A DNA stretch of 64,000 bases. It comes from Actinomycetospora sp. NBRC 106378. GTDB taxonomy: Bacteria > Actinomycetota > Actinomycetes > Mycobacteriales > Pseudonocardiaceae. The translations under genes were made by a program, and so were the position numbers. The stretch is taken from positions 1 to 64,000 of the forward strand of contig NZ_BSTT01000006.1 in NCBI RefSeq assembly GCF_030269685.1. The letters run 5' to 3'. The notes below the pieces were generated by a model. It had not been told where the DNA came from, did no database searches, and saw only the letters and a program-made list of their open reading frames with translations. Positions 15,939 to 24,062 of this stretch are shown one piece after another. Position 1 is the first letter of the stretch. The number at the start of each line of letters is the position of its first letter.

Positions 15939-17390
15939 TCAGCGGGCGAGCGCCGTGGTGAGGAATCCGCCGAGGGCGTCCAGTGCTGCGCGGTAGCCGT
16001 GGCCCGGCGGGCGGGTGTAGCCGATCACGAGCGCGGCCACCGAGGCATCCGGGTCCGGCGGGGTCCGGTAGTGGGAGAGGCCGGTGAGGGCGATGTCGTG
16101 GCGGGTGGCGGCACGGACGACGGTGGTCTCGGCCTCGGCGGAGCGTGCGGGGAGATCGATGAGGACGTGGAGTCCGGCGCCGATGCCGCGGGGCACGGCA
16201 GGCAGCGAGCGGTCGGTGAGCATGGCGAGCAGGTCGTTCCGTCGTCGGCGGTAGGCCAGGCGGGCACGGCGGACGTGCTGGTCGTAGTCGCCGCAGCGGA
16301 GGAACTCCTCGAGGGTGAGCTGTTCGAACACCCCGGTGTGTCCGTCGCTCACCTCCTTGGCCCTGACGACGTCGGAGAGCAGACCGGGCGGGCAGACGAG
16401 CCAGGCCAGCCCCAGACCGGGGGCGAGACTCTTGCTGGCGGTGCCGGCGTAGGCCACGAGGTCCGGGGCGTCGGCCTGCAACGCGGCCACGGGTTGGCGG
16501 TCGTAGCGGAACTCGCCGTCGTAGTCGTCCTCGATGAGCAACGCGCCGGTGCGGCGGGCCCACCGCAGCACGCCCAGCCGTCGTCGGCTCGAGAGCGCCA
16601 CCCCGAGCGGGAACTGGTGGGCGGGGGTGAGCAGCACGGCGTCCTCCCCGGCGAGCAGGTCCACCCGGGCGCCCTCCCGGTCCACCGGGACCGCCGTCGT
16701 GTCGAGACCGGCAGCGGCGATGACCCGGCGGTGGCGGGGAAGGCCGTGGTCCTCGACGGCGATCCGCGTGGCATCGCGGCTCCGGAGCACCCCGGCGAGC
16801 AGGTGGAGAGCCTGGGTGAATCCGGAGCAGATGACGATGTGTTCGGCGTCGGCCCGAACCCCACGTGCCCGTGCGAGGTACTCCGCGAGTGCCTCGCGCA
16901 GACCGGGCAGCCCGCGCGGGTCGGGGTAGCTCAGGGCTCCGTGGGGGGCGCGCGCCAGGGCACGACGCGCGGCTCGCTGCCACCTCTCGCGCGGGAAGCG
17001 GGAGAGATCGGGAGTGCCGGGAGTGAAGTCGAACCGGAGCCGGGCGGAACCATCGGGGTCACGACCCCGGGCGGGGAGCCCCGCCCCGAGCGCGGGGTGG
17101 TCGGCGACGCGGGTCCCCGAGCCCTGCCGGCTGATCAGCCAGCCCTCGGCCACCAGCTGCTCGTACGCGGCGGCGACGGTGTTGCGGGCGAGGCCGAGCT
17201 CGGACGCGAGTGTGCGCGTCGAGGGCAGCACGGCACCGGCGTGCAGGCGGCCGTCGCGGGCAGCCGCACGCAGGGCGTCCCCGAGCGCCTTGCGTCCGGG
17301 AGCACCCCGCAGATCCAGCAGCAGGTCCACTCCGAACTCGGCGCGACGCGGACCCGGCCCGCCCCGGTCGTCACCGGCATCGTCGGGCAC
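15939..17390 (-). CDS. MocR/PdxR-type GntR regulator with aminotransferase domain
   Basis: A 483-residue chimera: an N-terminal GntR winged helix (about residues 20-90, ALGDALRAAARDGRL, VLPSTRTLASELGLARNTVAAAY) joined to a fold-type I aminotransferase domain (about 120-483). The PLP-binding lysine lies in the segment GTASKSLAPGLGLAW. MocR regulators sense PLP or amino compounds and usually control a divergent neighbour. Here that is the epimerase gene at 17566, across a 175-bp gap with a direct repeat. PdxR proper controls vitamin B6 synthesis genes, which are not seen here, so the target pathway is unknown. Confidence 0.86.
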   Translation of the reverse strand: MPDDAGDDRGGPGPRRAEFGVDLLLDLRGAPGRKALGDALRAAARDGRLHAGAVLPSTRTLASELGLARNTVAAAYEQLVAEGWLISRQGSGTRVADHPALGAGLPARGRDPDGSARLRFDFTPGTPDLSRFPRERWQRAARRALARAPHGALSYPDPRGLPGLREALAEYLARARGVRADAEHIVICSGFTQALHLLAGVLRSRDATRIAVEDHGLPRHRRVIAAAGLDTTAVPVDREGARVDLLAGEDAVLLTPAHQFPLGVALSSRRRLGVLRWARRTGALLIEDDYDGEFRYDRQPVAALQADAPDLVAYAGTASKSLAPGLGLAWLVCPPGLLSDVVRAKEVSDGHTGVFEQLTLEEFLRCGDYDQHVRRARLAYRRRRNDLLAMLTDRSLPAVPRGIGAGLHVLIDLPARSAEAETTVVRAATRHDIALTGLSHYRTPPDPDASVAALVIGYTRPPGHGYRAALDALGGFLTTALAR

Positions 17391-17416
17391 CTCGACCTCC
17401 TCGGTCGCACACCGGC

Positions 17417-17450
17417 GAAGTGGCCCATCCCGAAGACCCGGAAGTGGTCC
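17417..17450. promoter_or_regulatory. direct repeat typical of MocR operators
   Basis: GAAGTGGCCC (17417-17426) and GAAGTGGTCC (17441-17450) are direct repeats 24 bp apart, 27-60 bp upstream of the mocR start. MocR dimers commonly bind tandem direct repeats; binding here is inference. Confidence 0.45.
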
Positions 17451-17565
17451 GCGCGCGGGACGTGGACGAACCTAGCGTCACGGGTATGCCACGACAACGA
17501 CCTGAGCGGAGCACACCACCGGGCGGCGGGCTCCAGCCCGGAACGGTCGTTCTCGGGACCCGGTC

Positions 17566-18528
17566 GTGACGGCGAGGAGGTCGGCGGTCCTCCTGGCCGG
17601 CGCGACCGGCGTGCTGGGTCGTCGGATCGCTCCGCTGCTCGTCGGCCGCGGCCACCGCGTCGTCGCCCTCGTGCGTGACGTGCGGGCCCCGCATCACGGC
17701 GAGGTGGTCCGCGATCTCGAGGGTCTCGGCGTCGAGATCGTGGAGGGCGACGTCCTCGACGCCGAGGTGGTGGCGTCGGCGGTGGCCGCCGCCGCGCCCG
17801 AGGTGCTGATGCACCAGCTCACCGATCTGCGTACCGGGGACAGCGCCTCCAACGCCGTCCTGCGGCGCCGGGCCACTGCTGTGCTCGCCTCGGCCGCGCG
17901 GGCCGCCGGGACGCCGCGCGTGATCGCGCAGAGCATCTCCTGGGCGTACGCGCCCCTCGACCGACCGGCGACGGAGGACACCCCCCTCGACGTGGATGCC
18001 GTCGAGCTCGGGCGCCGCCGGACGGTGGGTGCGATCGCCGAGCTCGAGGCAGCGATCAGCGTGGCTCCGACGGCGATCGCGTTGCGCTACGGCGTGCTCT
18101 ACGGGCCCGGCACGTGGTTCGCCGCGGACGGCGACCGCGCCGCCGACGCGTTCGCCCGGCGCCTGGTCGCCGACGACGCCGTGACCAGCTTCGTCCACGT
18201 GGACGACGCCGCCCGCGCCGCGGTCGACGCGCTGGACTGGCCGTCCGGCCCGGTCAACATCTGCGACGACGAGCCCGTCGCCGCACGCTCCTGGGTGCCG
18301 CTCTACTGCGCTGCCCTGGGAGCGCCCACTCCCCCGGAGGCCGACCGCACGGATCGGGCCGGTCCTCGCCGGCCCACGGGCCACGGCGCGGACAACGGTC
18401 GCGCCCGCAGGCTCGGGTGGGACCCCCTGTACCCGAGCTGGCGGACGACGCACCTCGCGTCCCCGAGTTCGTCCGCCGCTCCCCCGGCGGGGCATGCGCC
18501 GGACCCGACGGTGCAGCGACGGCGTTGA
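17566..18528 (+). CDS. NAD-dependent epimerase/dehydratase family (extended SDR)
   Basis: A 320-residue extended SDR. The N-terminal cofactor motif is GATGVLGRR, the dinucleotide Asp region is EGDVLDAEVV, and there is SISWAYAPLD and a C-terminal sugar/substrate region (YGVLYGPGTWF, VHVDDAARAAVDAL). The last 60 residues are Pro/Arg-rich. It is divergent from the MocR-type regulator, which probably controls it. It is similar to atypical SDRs that act on nucleotide sugars or quinones; the substrate is unknown. Confidence 0.8.
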   Translation: MTARRSAVLLAGATGVLGRRIAPLLVGRGHRVVALVRDVRAPHHGEVVRDLEGLGVEIVEGDVLDAEVVASAVAAAAPEVLMHQLTDLRTGDSASNAVLRRRATAVLASAARAAGTPRVIAQSISWAYAPLDRPATEDTPLDVDAVELGRRRTVGAIAELEAAISVAPTAIALRYGVLYGPGTWFAADGDRAADAFARRLVADDAVTSFVHVDDAARAAVDALDWPSGPVNICDDEPVAARSWVPLYCAALGAPTPPEADRTDRAGPRRPTGHGADNGRARRLGWDPLYPSWRTTHLASPSSSAAPPAGHAPDPTVQRRR

Positions 18529-18608
18529 CGGCGGAACCCGCCGACACAGGTCTCCGACGCGCGCAGCCGGCGCGCGATCCCGATGTCGTCCGCGGACGGA
18601 GCTCACCG

Positions 18609-19202
18609 ATGTCCTTCTGTGCAGCACGCCGCCGCTGGCGGCGGCGGGTCGGCGAGGCCGCTCGGGCGCTGGTCACCCACCAGCAGCCGGCCGGGACCTC
18701 GCCTCCGTGCGAGCTCGCCGCGGTGAGCTCGCACGTCCCGGCCCTGGGCCTCATCGCCGCCTACCGGGTGCGGGGCGGGGCCGGCGACGCCGTCGTCGAG
18801 TGGCTCGACCGGCACCTCGCCGCGCGTGGACATCGGCTGGTGCCCGCCGCCGCGCTCCCGGATGCGACCGCGCACCCGGAGGCCCGGTCAGGGATCGTGC
18901 TGGTCCAGCCGTTGGACGGCCGCGACCCACCGCAACCCATCGCCTGGCCGGCAGCGGTCGGGCCCGGCTGCGTGGTCGGGCTGGTCGGCTACGGCCCGCG
19001 CCGCTCCCACTCCCGCGGGCTCGGCGACCGCGACGAACAGATCGCGGCACGCGGCGCGCGCACGGCACGCGAGGTCGTCCTCCTCGACGTCGATGCGCTC
19101 CGGACGGAGGGAGTGCCCACCCCGTTCGAACGGATCGCGCTCGACACGCTTCTCGATTCGCTCATCCCGCCGGCACAGGAGAACCGATCTCCCCGAACCT
19201 GA
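18609..19202 (+). CDS. hypothetical protein
   Basis: A 197-residue protein I do not recognise. The first 20 residues are Arg-rich (MSFCAARRRWRRRVGEAAR). The rest looks like a soluble alpha/beta domain: VSSHVPALGLIAAYRVRG, DAVVEWLDRHLAARGH, SGIVLVQPLDGRD, GPGCVVGLVGYGPRRSHSRG and an amphipathic end (FERIALDTLLDSLIPP). The ATG at 18609 has GGAGCTCACCG upstream. The neighbours are the epimerase upstream and a SnoaL-type protein on the other strand. Whether it is translated is not certain. Confidence 0.5.
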   Translation: MSFCAARRRWRRRVGEAARALVTHQQPAGTSPPCELAAVSSHVPALGLIAAYRVRGGAGDAVVEWLDRHLAARGHRLVPAAALPDATAHPEARSGIVLVQPLDGRDPPQPIAWPAAVGPGCVVGLVGYGPRRSHSRGLGDRDEQIAARGARTAREVVLLDVDALRTEGVPTPFERIALDTLLDSLIPPAQENRSPRT

Positions 19203-19253
19203 CGTGGGCGGCGGGATGACCGCCGACGAGCCCGGGTCCGGCGGACCGCGCCT

Positions 19254-19700
19254 TCACTCCCCCACCCGCGGCGACGGGGATGCCGCCGACGCGGTCAGGG
19301 CCCGTCCGACCGTGCCGGGATGACGGGACAACACTACGGTCAGGCGCAGGACGAACAGGACGAGCGCCGGCAGGGGGCGGAGGTGCGGCCGCAACGTCCG
19401 GATTCCGCCCTCGGGGTCGACGTCGACGGTCATCGCGTCCCCGATGCGCAGGGGGCCGATGAACCCTTCGCCCACCAACACCCACCGGTCCCCCGCGCCG
19501 AGCGCGGTGTGCCACCGCCATTCCCGCAGCCCGGCGTAGACCGCCTCCAGGACGACCCCGACGTCGTGTCGTCCTCGGAAGGTCAGCCGGTCGGACACGG
19601 GCGAGATCAGGCGGACATCGGGCGCCAGCGTCTGCACCAGCGCGTCGATGTCCCCCGCCTGCGAAGCTTCCCGGTAGGCGGCCACGGCCCGGTCGGTCAT
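19254..19700 (-). CDS. SnoaL/NTF2-like domain protein
   Basis: A 148-residue protein. Residues 1-100 follow the NTF2-like cone fold: AVAAYREASQAGDIDALVQTLAPDVRLISP is the N-terminal helix and first strand, RLTFRGRHDVGVVLEAVYAGL the next unit, then WHTALGAGDRWVLVGEG. The C-terminal third is hydrophobic (LPALVLFVLRLTVVLS), unusual for the family, and could be a membrane anchor. The ATG at 19700 follows AAGGGG. The function is unknown; members range from polyketide cyclases to scaffolds. Confidence 0.72.
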   Translation of the reverse strand: MTDRAVAAYREASQAGDIDALVQTLAPDVRLISPVSDRLTFRGRHDVGVVLEAVYAGLREWRWHTALGAGDRWVLVGEGFIGPLRIGDAMTVDVDPEGGIRTLRPHLRPLPALVLFVLRLTVVLSRHPGTVGRALTASAASPSPRVGE

Positions 19701-20010
19701 CGGAGCCCCTTCGTCGAACGGTCGCGGCGGGACGTCTCCAGCGCGATCGGCCGTGGACTCCACGGTGCCCGCAGACATCGGCGACGCTCCGGCCCGACGA
19801 GGTGACCCGGGCCCTGGCCCGCCCTGCGTCCCGCCCTCGACGGCGACGCTACGCCGCGCACCGGAGCCGCCGTGGGCCAGTTCGGGTCGCCGGAGATGGG
19901 CCACCTGCCCGGGCGCACGTCATGATCGACGGGCTCGGGTCGAACACCCGGGGCACGTCGTGACGGCCTGCCGCGAGGACCGGATCGGCCTCACCGGCAG
20001 AGTGGGCACG
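19701..20010. other. intergenic region without a supported gene
   Basis: 310 bp between the SnoaL-like gene and the stop of the UbiD-like gene. I see neither a credible start with ribosome binding site nor a strong dyad. It presumably holds the promoter of the SnoaL-like gene and the terminator of the UbiD-like gene. Confidence 0.5.
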
Positions 20011-21414
20011 TCATCGACGAGGCGCCTGGTACAGGTCCTCCTGCCAGTGCGGGGACGCGGCCGAGACGGCGGTCGAGAGGTCGATCTGCTCCTCACCGGG
20101 CACGCGGATGCGGGTGAAGCGCATGGACTCGGCCGCGAGCGGGACGGTGGCGTCGAGCCCCATCTTGGCCCCGACCCCGTCGTCCGTGGACGGGTCGAGC
20201 TTCGAGCCCTGCGCGCCCGGGACGACGACGAGGTCGCGGTCGGCCTGGAACCGGGTGGCGACGGCCCACTCCACCTCGGCCGGGTCGTGGACGTCGACGT
20301 CGGGGTCGACCACGACGACGTGCTTGACGTCGTAGTGCACGGCGAGGGCCCCGAGGATGACGTTGCGGGCCTCGCCGTCGGAGCCCTTGGCGATCTGTAC
20401 GGCGAGGTGGTACCGGCACGTCCCGCCCCGCGAGAGGTGCAGGTCGCGGACCGAGGGGAAGCTGCGACGCAGGTGGGAGAGGAACGACGCCTCGCGGGGC
20501 ACGGCTCCGAGCAGCAGGTGCTCGCCGCCGCCGCCGACGATGGTGTGGAAGATCGGCTCGTGGCGGTGGGTGACGGCGTCGACGGCGATGACGTGGCGAT
20601 CGGCGCGCGGACCGTAGTACTGCGGGAACTCGCCGAACGGCCCTTCCGGCTCGCGGGTCCGGGCCAACAGCCGACCCTCGACCACGATCTCGGCCCCGGC
20701 CGGCACGCGGACGTCGTTCGTGACGCATCGAGTCACCGGCAGCGGTGAGCCGCGCAGGGCACCGGCGATCTCCAACTCGTCGTGATCGACGGGGACGATG
20801 GCCTGGGAGGCGAGCAGGGTGATCGGGTCGTTGCCGATGACGACCGCCACCGGCAGGTCCTCGCTCCGGGCCTCGGCGTCGCCGAAGAACTCGAGCGTGT
20901 GGCGAGGCAGCAGCAGCGCCCCGAGCCGGTCCGGTCCGCTGACCTGCAGCCGATGGATGGCCACGTTCTGCACCCCCGTGCCCGGGCGGCGGGTGATGAG
21001 CAGCCCGGCGGTGATGTAGGGCCCGTGATCGTGCTCGTTGTGGGTGGGGACCGGGAGCAGGCGGGTCAGGTCGACCTCCCGGTGCACGACGCCCTGACAG
21101 GGGGCGGTGTCGGTCTCGGTGCACGGCATCGGCTCGCGCGTGGCCCGCTCGAAACGCTCGAGCAGATCGTCCTCGCCGCCCCCGAGGGCTTCGGCGACCC
21201 AGGAACGTGCGCCGAGGACCCCGGCCAGCACCGGCACCGGGTGCCCGTCCGGCGCCGGGAAGAGCGTCGCGGCGGTGCCGTCGAGTCGGTTGGCCACGGC
21301 CGCGACACCGTGGCGCAGCGCGGCCCCGGGCCGGGCGACGGCGAGACGGCCGGTGCGTCGGAGGTGGTCGAGCCAGGTCCGCAGGTCCGCCCCGGGTGGC
21401 GGCGCAACGCTCAT
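20011..21414 (-). CDS. UbiD family prenylated-FMN decarboxylase
   Basis: A 467-residue UbiD-family enzyme, which uses prenylated FMN to remove or add CO2 on aromatic or alpha,beta-unsaturated acids. The conserved glutamates of the E-R-E triad lie in REPEGPFGEFPQYYG (about residues 252-266), and the metal/prFMN-binding stretch NVAIHRLQVSGPDRLG is near residues 155-170. The cofactor maker UbiX is encoded nearby (22616-23224), supporting the assignment. The gene diverges from a LysR regulator at 21649, so it is probably induced by its substrate. The substrate, likely an aromatic carboxylate, is not readable from sequence. Confidence 0.9.
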   Translation of the reverse strand: MSVAPPPGADLRTWLDHLRRTGRLAVARPGAALRHGVAAVANRLDGTAATLFPAPDGHPVPVLAGVLGARSWVAEALGGGEDDLLERFERATREPMPCTETDTAPCQGVVHREVDLTRLLPVPTHNEHDHGPYITAGLLITRRPGTGVQNVAIHRLQVSGPDRLGALLLPRHTLEFFGDAEARSEDLPVAVVIGNDPITLLASQAIVPVDHDELEIAGALRGSPLPVTRCVTNDVRVPAGAEIVVEGRLLARTREPEGPFGEFPQYYGPRADRHVIAVDAVTHRHEPIFHTIVGGGGEHLLLGAVPREASFLSHLRRSFPSVRDLHLSRGGTCRYHLAVQIAKGSDGEARNVILGALAVHYDVKHVVVVDPDVDVHDPAEVEWAVATRFQADRDLVVVPGAQGSKLDPSTDDGVGAKMGLDATVPLAAESMRFTRIRVPGEEQIDLSTAVSAASPHWQEDLYQAPRR

Positions 21415-21533
21415 CAGCTGTGCTCCTTCGTCGCGACCGGTCCAGGCCGGTCTGCCCCGCCCGACCTCGCACGGCGGCGGCGGCGGTGCCGCAGGTGGGA
21501 CTTGCTGTGTCGCGCGCCACGCCGTCGTGAATG

Positions 21534-21546
21534 ATACGAAACGTAT
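21534..21546. promoter_or_regulatory. ATACG-N3-CGTAT dyad in the ubiD/lysR divergent promoter
   Basis: ATACGAAACGTAT is a short perfect dyad 120 bp upstream of the ubiD start and 103 bp before lysR, in an AT-richer pocket. A partial repeat (ATACCTCCCATACGG) follows near 21588. These are likely LysR binding positions. Confidence 0.45.
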
Positions 21547-21648
21547 GGTTCACCTGGCACGGTCGTCTACGACCTCCTGCCGATACCTCCCATACGGACC
21601 GGGAATGGCAGGAGGCCGGGCGCGAGCCCGCACGAGTCCGGAGGAGCG

Positions 21649-22584
21649 ATGGAGCTTCACCAGTTGCGCTACGTGCTCGCCGTCTCGGAGGCCGGGAGCA
21701 TCACCCGCGCCTCGGAGCGCCTGCACCTCGCCCAGCCGTCCCTGTCCACCCAGATCCGCAAGCTCGAGCGCGAGCTCGGTGTCCCGCTCTTCGAGCGCCT
21801 GGGACGCCGGGTACGGCTCACGTCGGCCGGCGAGGCCTTCGTCGCCCACGCCGAGCGCGCCCTGCGGGAGGTCGACGAGGCCCGGCGCGGTGTGGAGGCG
21901 GTGCGCGGCCTGCGGCGGGGCCGGGTGTCGTTCGGCGTGCTGCCCAGCGCCGGCGCACGACTCGTTCCCACGGTGTTGGCCCGCTTCGTCCGCGAGCACC
22001 CCGGCGTCGAGGTGCACCTGCGCGAGCAGAACGTCTCGGGCGCGTTCGAGCAGCTCGTGCACGCCGGCACGCTGGACCTCGCGGTCATCCGGATGCCGCA
22101 CAGCCGCGACGGGCTCGAGGCCACGCCGCTGGTCCGCGAGCCGATGATGGCGCTGCTGCCGCCGGAGCACGAGCTGGCCGCCGACCCGGGCCCGATGCCG
22201 CTGCGCGCCCTCGCCGACGAGCCGTTCGTCGGCATGGCTCCGGGCTACGGGCTACGGGATCTGCTCGACGCCTCCTGTGAGGCGGCGGGCTTCACTCCCC
22301 GGGTGGTCGTGGAGACCACCCAGCTCGGGACCGTGCACGGCATGGTCCGCTCCGGTGTCGGGGTCTCGGTCCTCCCCCGGCTGTGCCTGGTCCCGGACGT
22401 CACCACCCGCCCCCTGGCGGACCGGCACGCCCGGCGCGAGCTCGGTGTCGTGTGGCGCTCGGGTCCACCGTTGGAGGCGGCGCCGGCCGCCCTGCTCGAG
22501 CTGCTCCTCGCCGACGCCGCCGCTCACTCCGACGACGTCGTCACCCCCGCCGACCTCCTCGCCGAGGTACCCCTCCGGCCGTGA
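21649..22584 (+). CDS. LysR family transcriptional regulator
   Basis: A 311-residue LysR regulator. The winged helix reads MELHQLRYVLAVSEAGSITR then LAQPSLSTQIRKLEREL. The effector domain includes LPSAGARLVPTVLARF, and the second lobe follows. The ATG at 21649 follows GGAGGAGCG. It is divergent from the UbiD-like gene and flanked downstream by the convergent ubiX operon, so it very probably controls the decarboxylation locus in response to an aromatic acid. Confidence 0.9.
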   Translation: MELHQLRYVLAVSEAGSITRASERLHLAQPSLSTQIRKLERELGVPLFERLGRRVRLTSAGEAFVAHAERALREVDEARRGVEAVRGLRRGRVSFGVLPSAGARLVPTVLARFVREHPGVEVHLREQNVSGAFEQLVHAGTLDLAVIRMPHSRDGLEATPLVREPMMALLPPEHELAADPGPMPLRALADEPFVGMAPGYGLRDLLDASCEAAGFTPRVVVETTQLGTVHGMVRSGVGVSVLPRLCLVPDVTTRPLADRHARRELGVVWRSGPPLEAAPAALLELLLADAAAHSDDVVTPADLLAEVPLRP

Positions 22585-22597
22585 CGCCGGCGCGGTC

Positions 22598-22635
22598 CGT
22601 CGTCAGCCGGCGTCGTCAGCCGGCGTCGTCAGCCG
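22598..22635. repeat. 13-bp tandem repeat across the ubiX stop
   Basis: CGTCGTCAGCCGG is repeated at 22598-22610 and 22611-22623, with a 12-base third copy at 22624-22635. It spans the stop codon of the leftward ubiX gene, between it and the convergent lysR end. A slippage-type duplication could have extended the tail of UbiX. Confidence 0.8.
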
Positions 22636-23224
22636 TGGCGATACCGTCGGCGCCCCCGCGTCGACCGGTCCACCGGCGGAGCTGCGGCACCTCCACGTCG
22701 AACAGGTCGAGCGCGCGGGAGACGGTGTGGGTGACGACGTCGTCGAGGGTCGCCGGGCGGTCGTAGAAGGCCGGCACCGGAGGCATGATCACCGCCCCGG
22801 ACGCGTCCGCCTCCGACATCAGCCGCAGGTGACCGGCGTGCAGGGGCGTCTCGCGCAGCAGGAGGACGAGCCGGCGCCGTTCCTTCAGCGTCACGTCCGC
22901 GGCCCGCACGAGCAGCGTGTCGTCGTAGGAGTGCGCGATCCCCGACAAGGACTTGACGCTGCATGGCGCGACCAGCATGCCGAGGGTGCGGAACGACCCA
23001 CTGGCCAGCGCTGCGCCCAGGTCGTTGTCGGAGTACGTGACGTCGGCGCGATCGCGCAGGTCGGCCATGGTGTGACCGGACTCCTCGTGCAGGGTCGCCC
23101 GTGCGGCCCGGGTGACCACGAGGTGGGTCTCCACGCCGGCGTCGGCGAGCATCTCCAGCGCCCGCACTCCGTAGATCGCCCCGGAGGCGCCGGAGATGCC
23201 GACGATCACCCGCCGGTCGCTCAC
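22616..23224 (-). CDS. ubiX: UbiX family flavin prenyltransferase
   Basis: A 202-residue UbiX/Pad1-type enzyme that prenylates FMN with dimethylallyl (pyro)phosphate to make the UbiD cofactor. It shows the family start RVIVGISGASGAIYGVRALE, the segment FRTLGMLVAPCSVKSLSGIAHS and the ERRRLVLLLRETPLH block (about residues 127-141). The GTG at 23224 follows a GGGAG site. It is the last gene of the leftward operon beginning with the R2-like oxidase. Pairing with UbiD across the LysR gene makes the locus self-sufficient for cofactor supply. Confidence 0.93.
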   Translation of the reverse strand: MSDRRVIVGISGASGAIYGVRALEMLADAGVETHLVVTRAARATLHEESGHTMADLRDRADVTYSDNDLGAALASGSFRTLGMLVAPCSVKSLSGIAHSYDDTLLVRAADVTLKERRRLVLLLRETPLHAGHLRLMSEADASGAVIMPPVPAFYDRPATLDDVVTHTVSRALDLFDVEVPQLRRWTGRRGGADGIATADDAG

Positions 23225-23285
23225 CGCGCTCCCGCCGCGGACGGCCGGACGTCCGCCCGACCGAGCCGGGCGCCCGCGGTGGTGC

Positions 23286-24062
23286 TCACACGAACACCCC
23301 TCCCCCGTCGACCACCACGGTCTGTCCGCTGACGAAGCCGCTGTCGGGGCCGGCCAGCCAGAGAGCGGCACCGACCAGGTCCTCGGGGGTCATCTCCCGC
23401 GGCACGGAGCGCGTGCCCGCCACCTTCGCGATGTAGTCCTCGGTGTTGACCGCACGCGTGCCCTCGTTGCTGACCAGCCCGGGTGCGACGCAGTTGACCG
23501 TGATCCCGGCCGGTCCGAGCTCACGGGCCGCCGCCCGGGTCAGGCCCTCCACCGCCGCCTTCGAGGCGACGTAGTGGGCGAAACCGGCCGGACCCGTGCG
23601 GGCCACCGTGGAGGAGATCAGCACGATGCGACCGCCACCGCGGGCGGTCAGTGCCGGGACGACCGCGCGGACGGCCTGGAAGGCGCCGCGCACGTTCACC
23701 GTCAGCACGCGGTCCCACTCGTCGGTCGTGAGCTCGGTGAGCGGCTTCTTGGGGCCCAGCCCGGCGTAGATCGCGGCGTTGTTCAGCAGGCCGTCCAGCC
23801 CGCCGAACTCGGTGGTCGCGACCTCGACCGCGGCCGCGAGCGAGGTGTCGTCGGTGATGTCCACCGGGGTGAACACCGCCCGGCCCGGCCCCGCGGCGGT
23901 GGCCTTCTCGGCGTTCTCCGTCCCCGGGTCGGCGGTCGCGGACAGGTCGGCGGCGACGACGTTCGCGCCCGCGGCCGTGAGCGCACGGACGTAGACGGCC
24001 CCGATCCCGCCGCCGGCGCCGGTGACCAGGACGGTGCGTCCGCGGTGCCCGTTCGAGCTCAT
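23286..24062 (-). CDS. SDR family oxidoreductase
   Basis: A 258-residue classical SDR with TGAGGGIGAVY, NNAAIY, Ser (VLISSTVAR), YVASKAAVEG and the C-terminal VDGGGVFV. The ATG at 24062 follows GAGGAG and overlaps the stop of the MFS gene by 4 bp. It sits in the operon R2-like oxidase, transporter, SDR, UbiX. It could dehydrogenate a cis-diol or alcohol produced in the pathway served by UbiD; this is inference from position. Confidence 0.88.
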   Translation of the reverse strand: MSSNGHRGRTVLVTGAGGGIGAVYVRALTAAGANVVAADLSATADPGTENAEKATAAGPGRAVFTPVDITDDTSLAAAVEVATTEFGGLDGLLNNAAIYAGLGPKKPLTELTTDEWDRVLTVNVRGAFQAVRAVVPALTARGGGRIVLISSTVARTGPAGFAHYVASKAAVEGLTRAAARELGPAGITVNCVAPGLVSNEGTRAVNTEDYIAKVAGTRSVPREMTPEDLVGAALWLAGPDSGFVSGQTVVVDGGGVFV

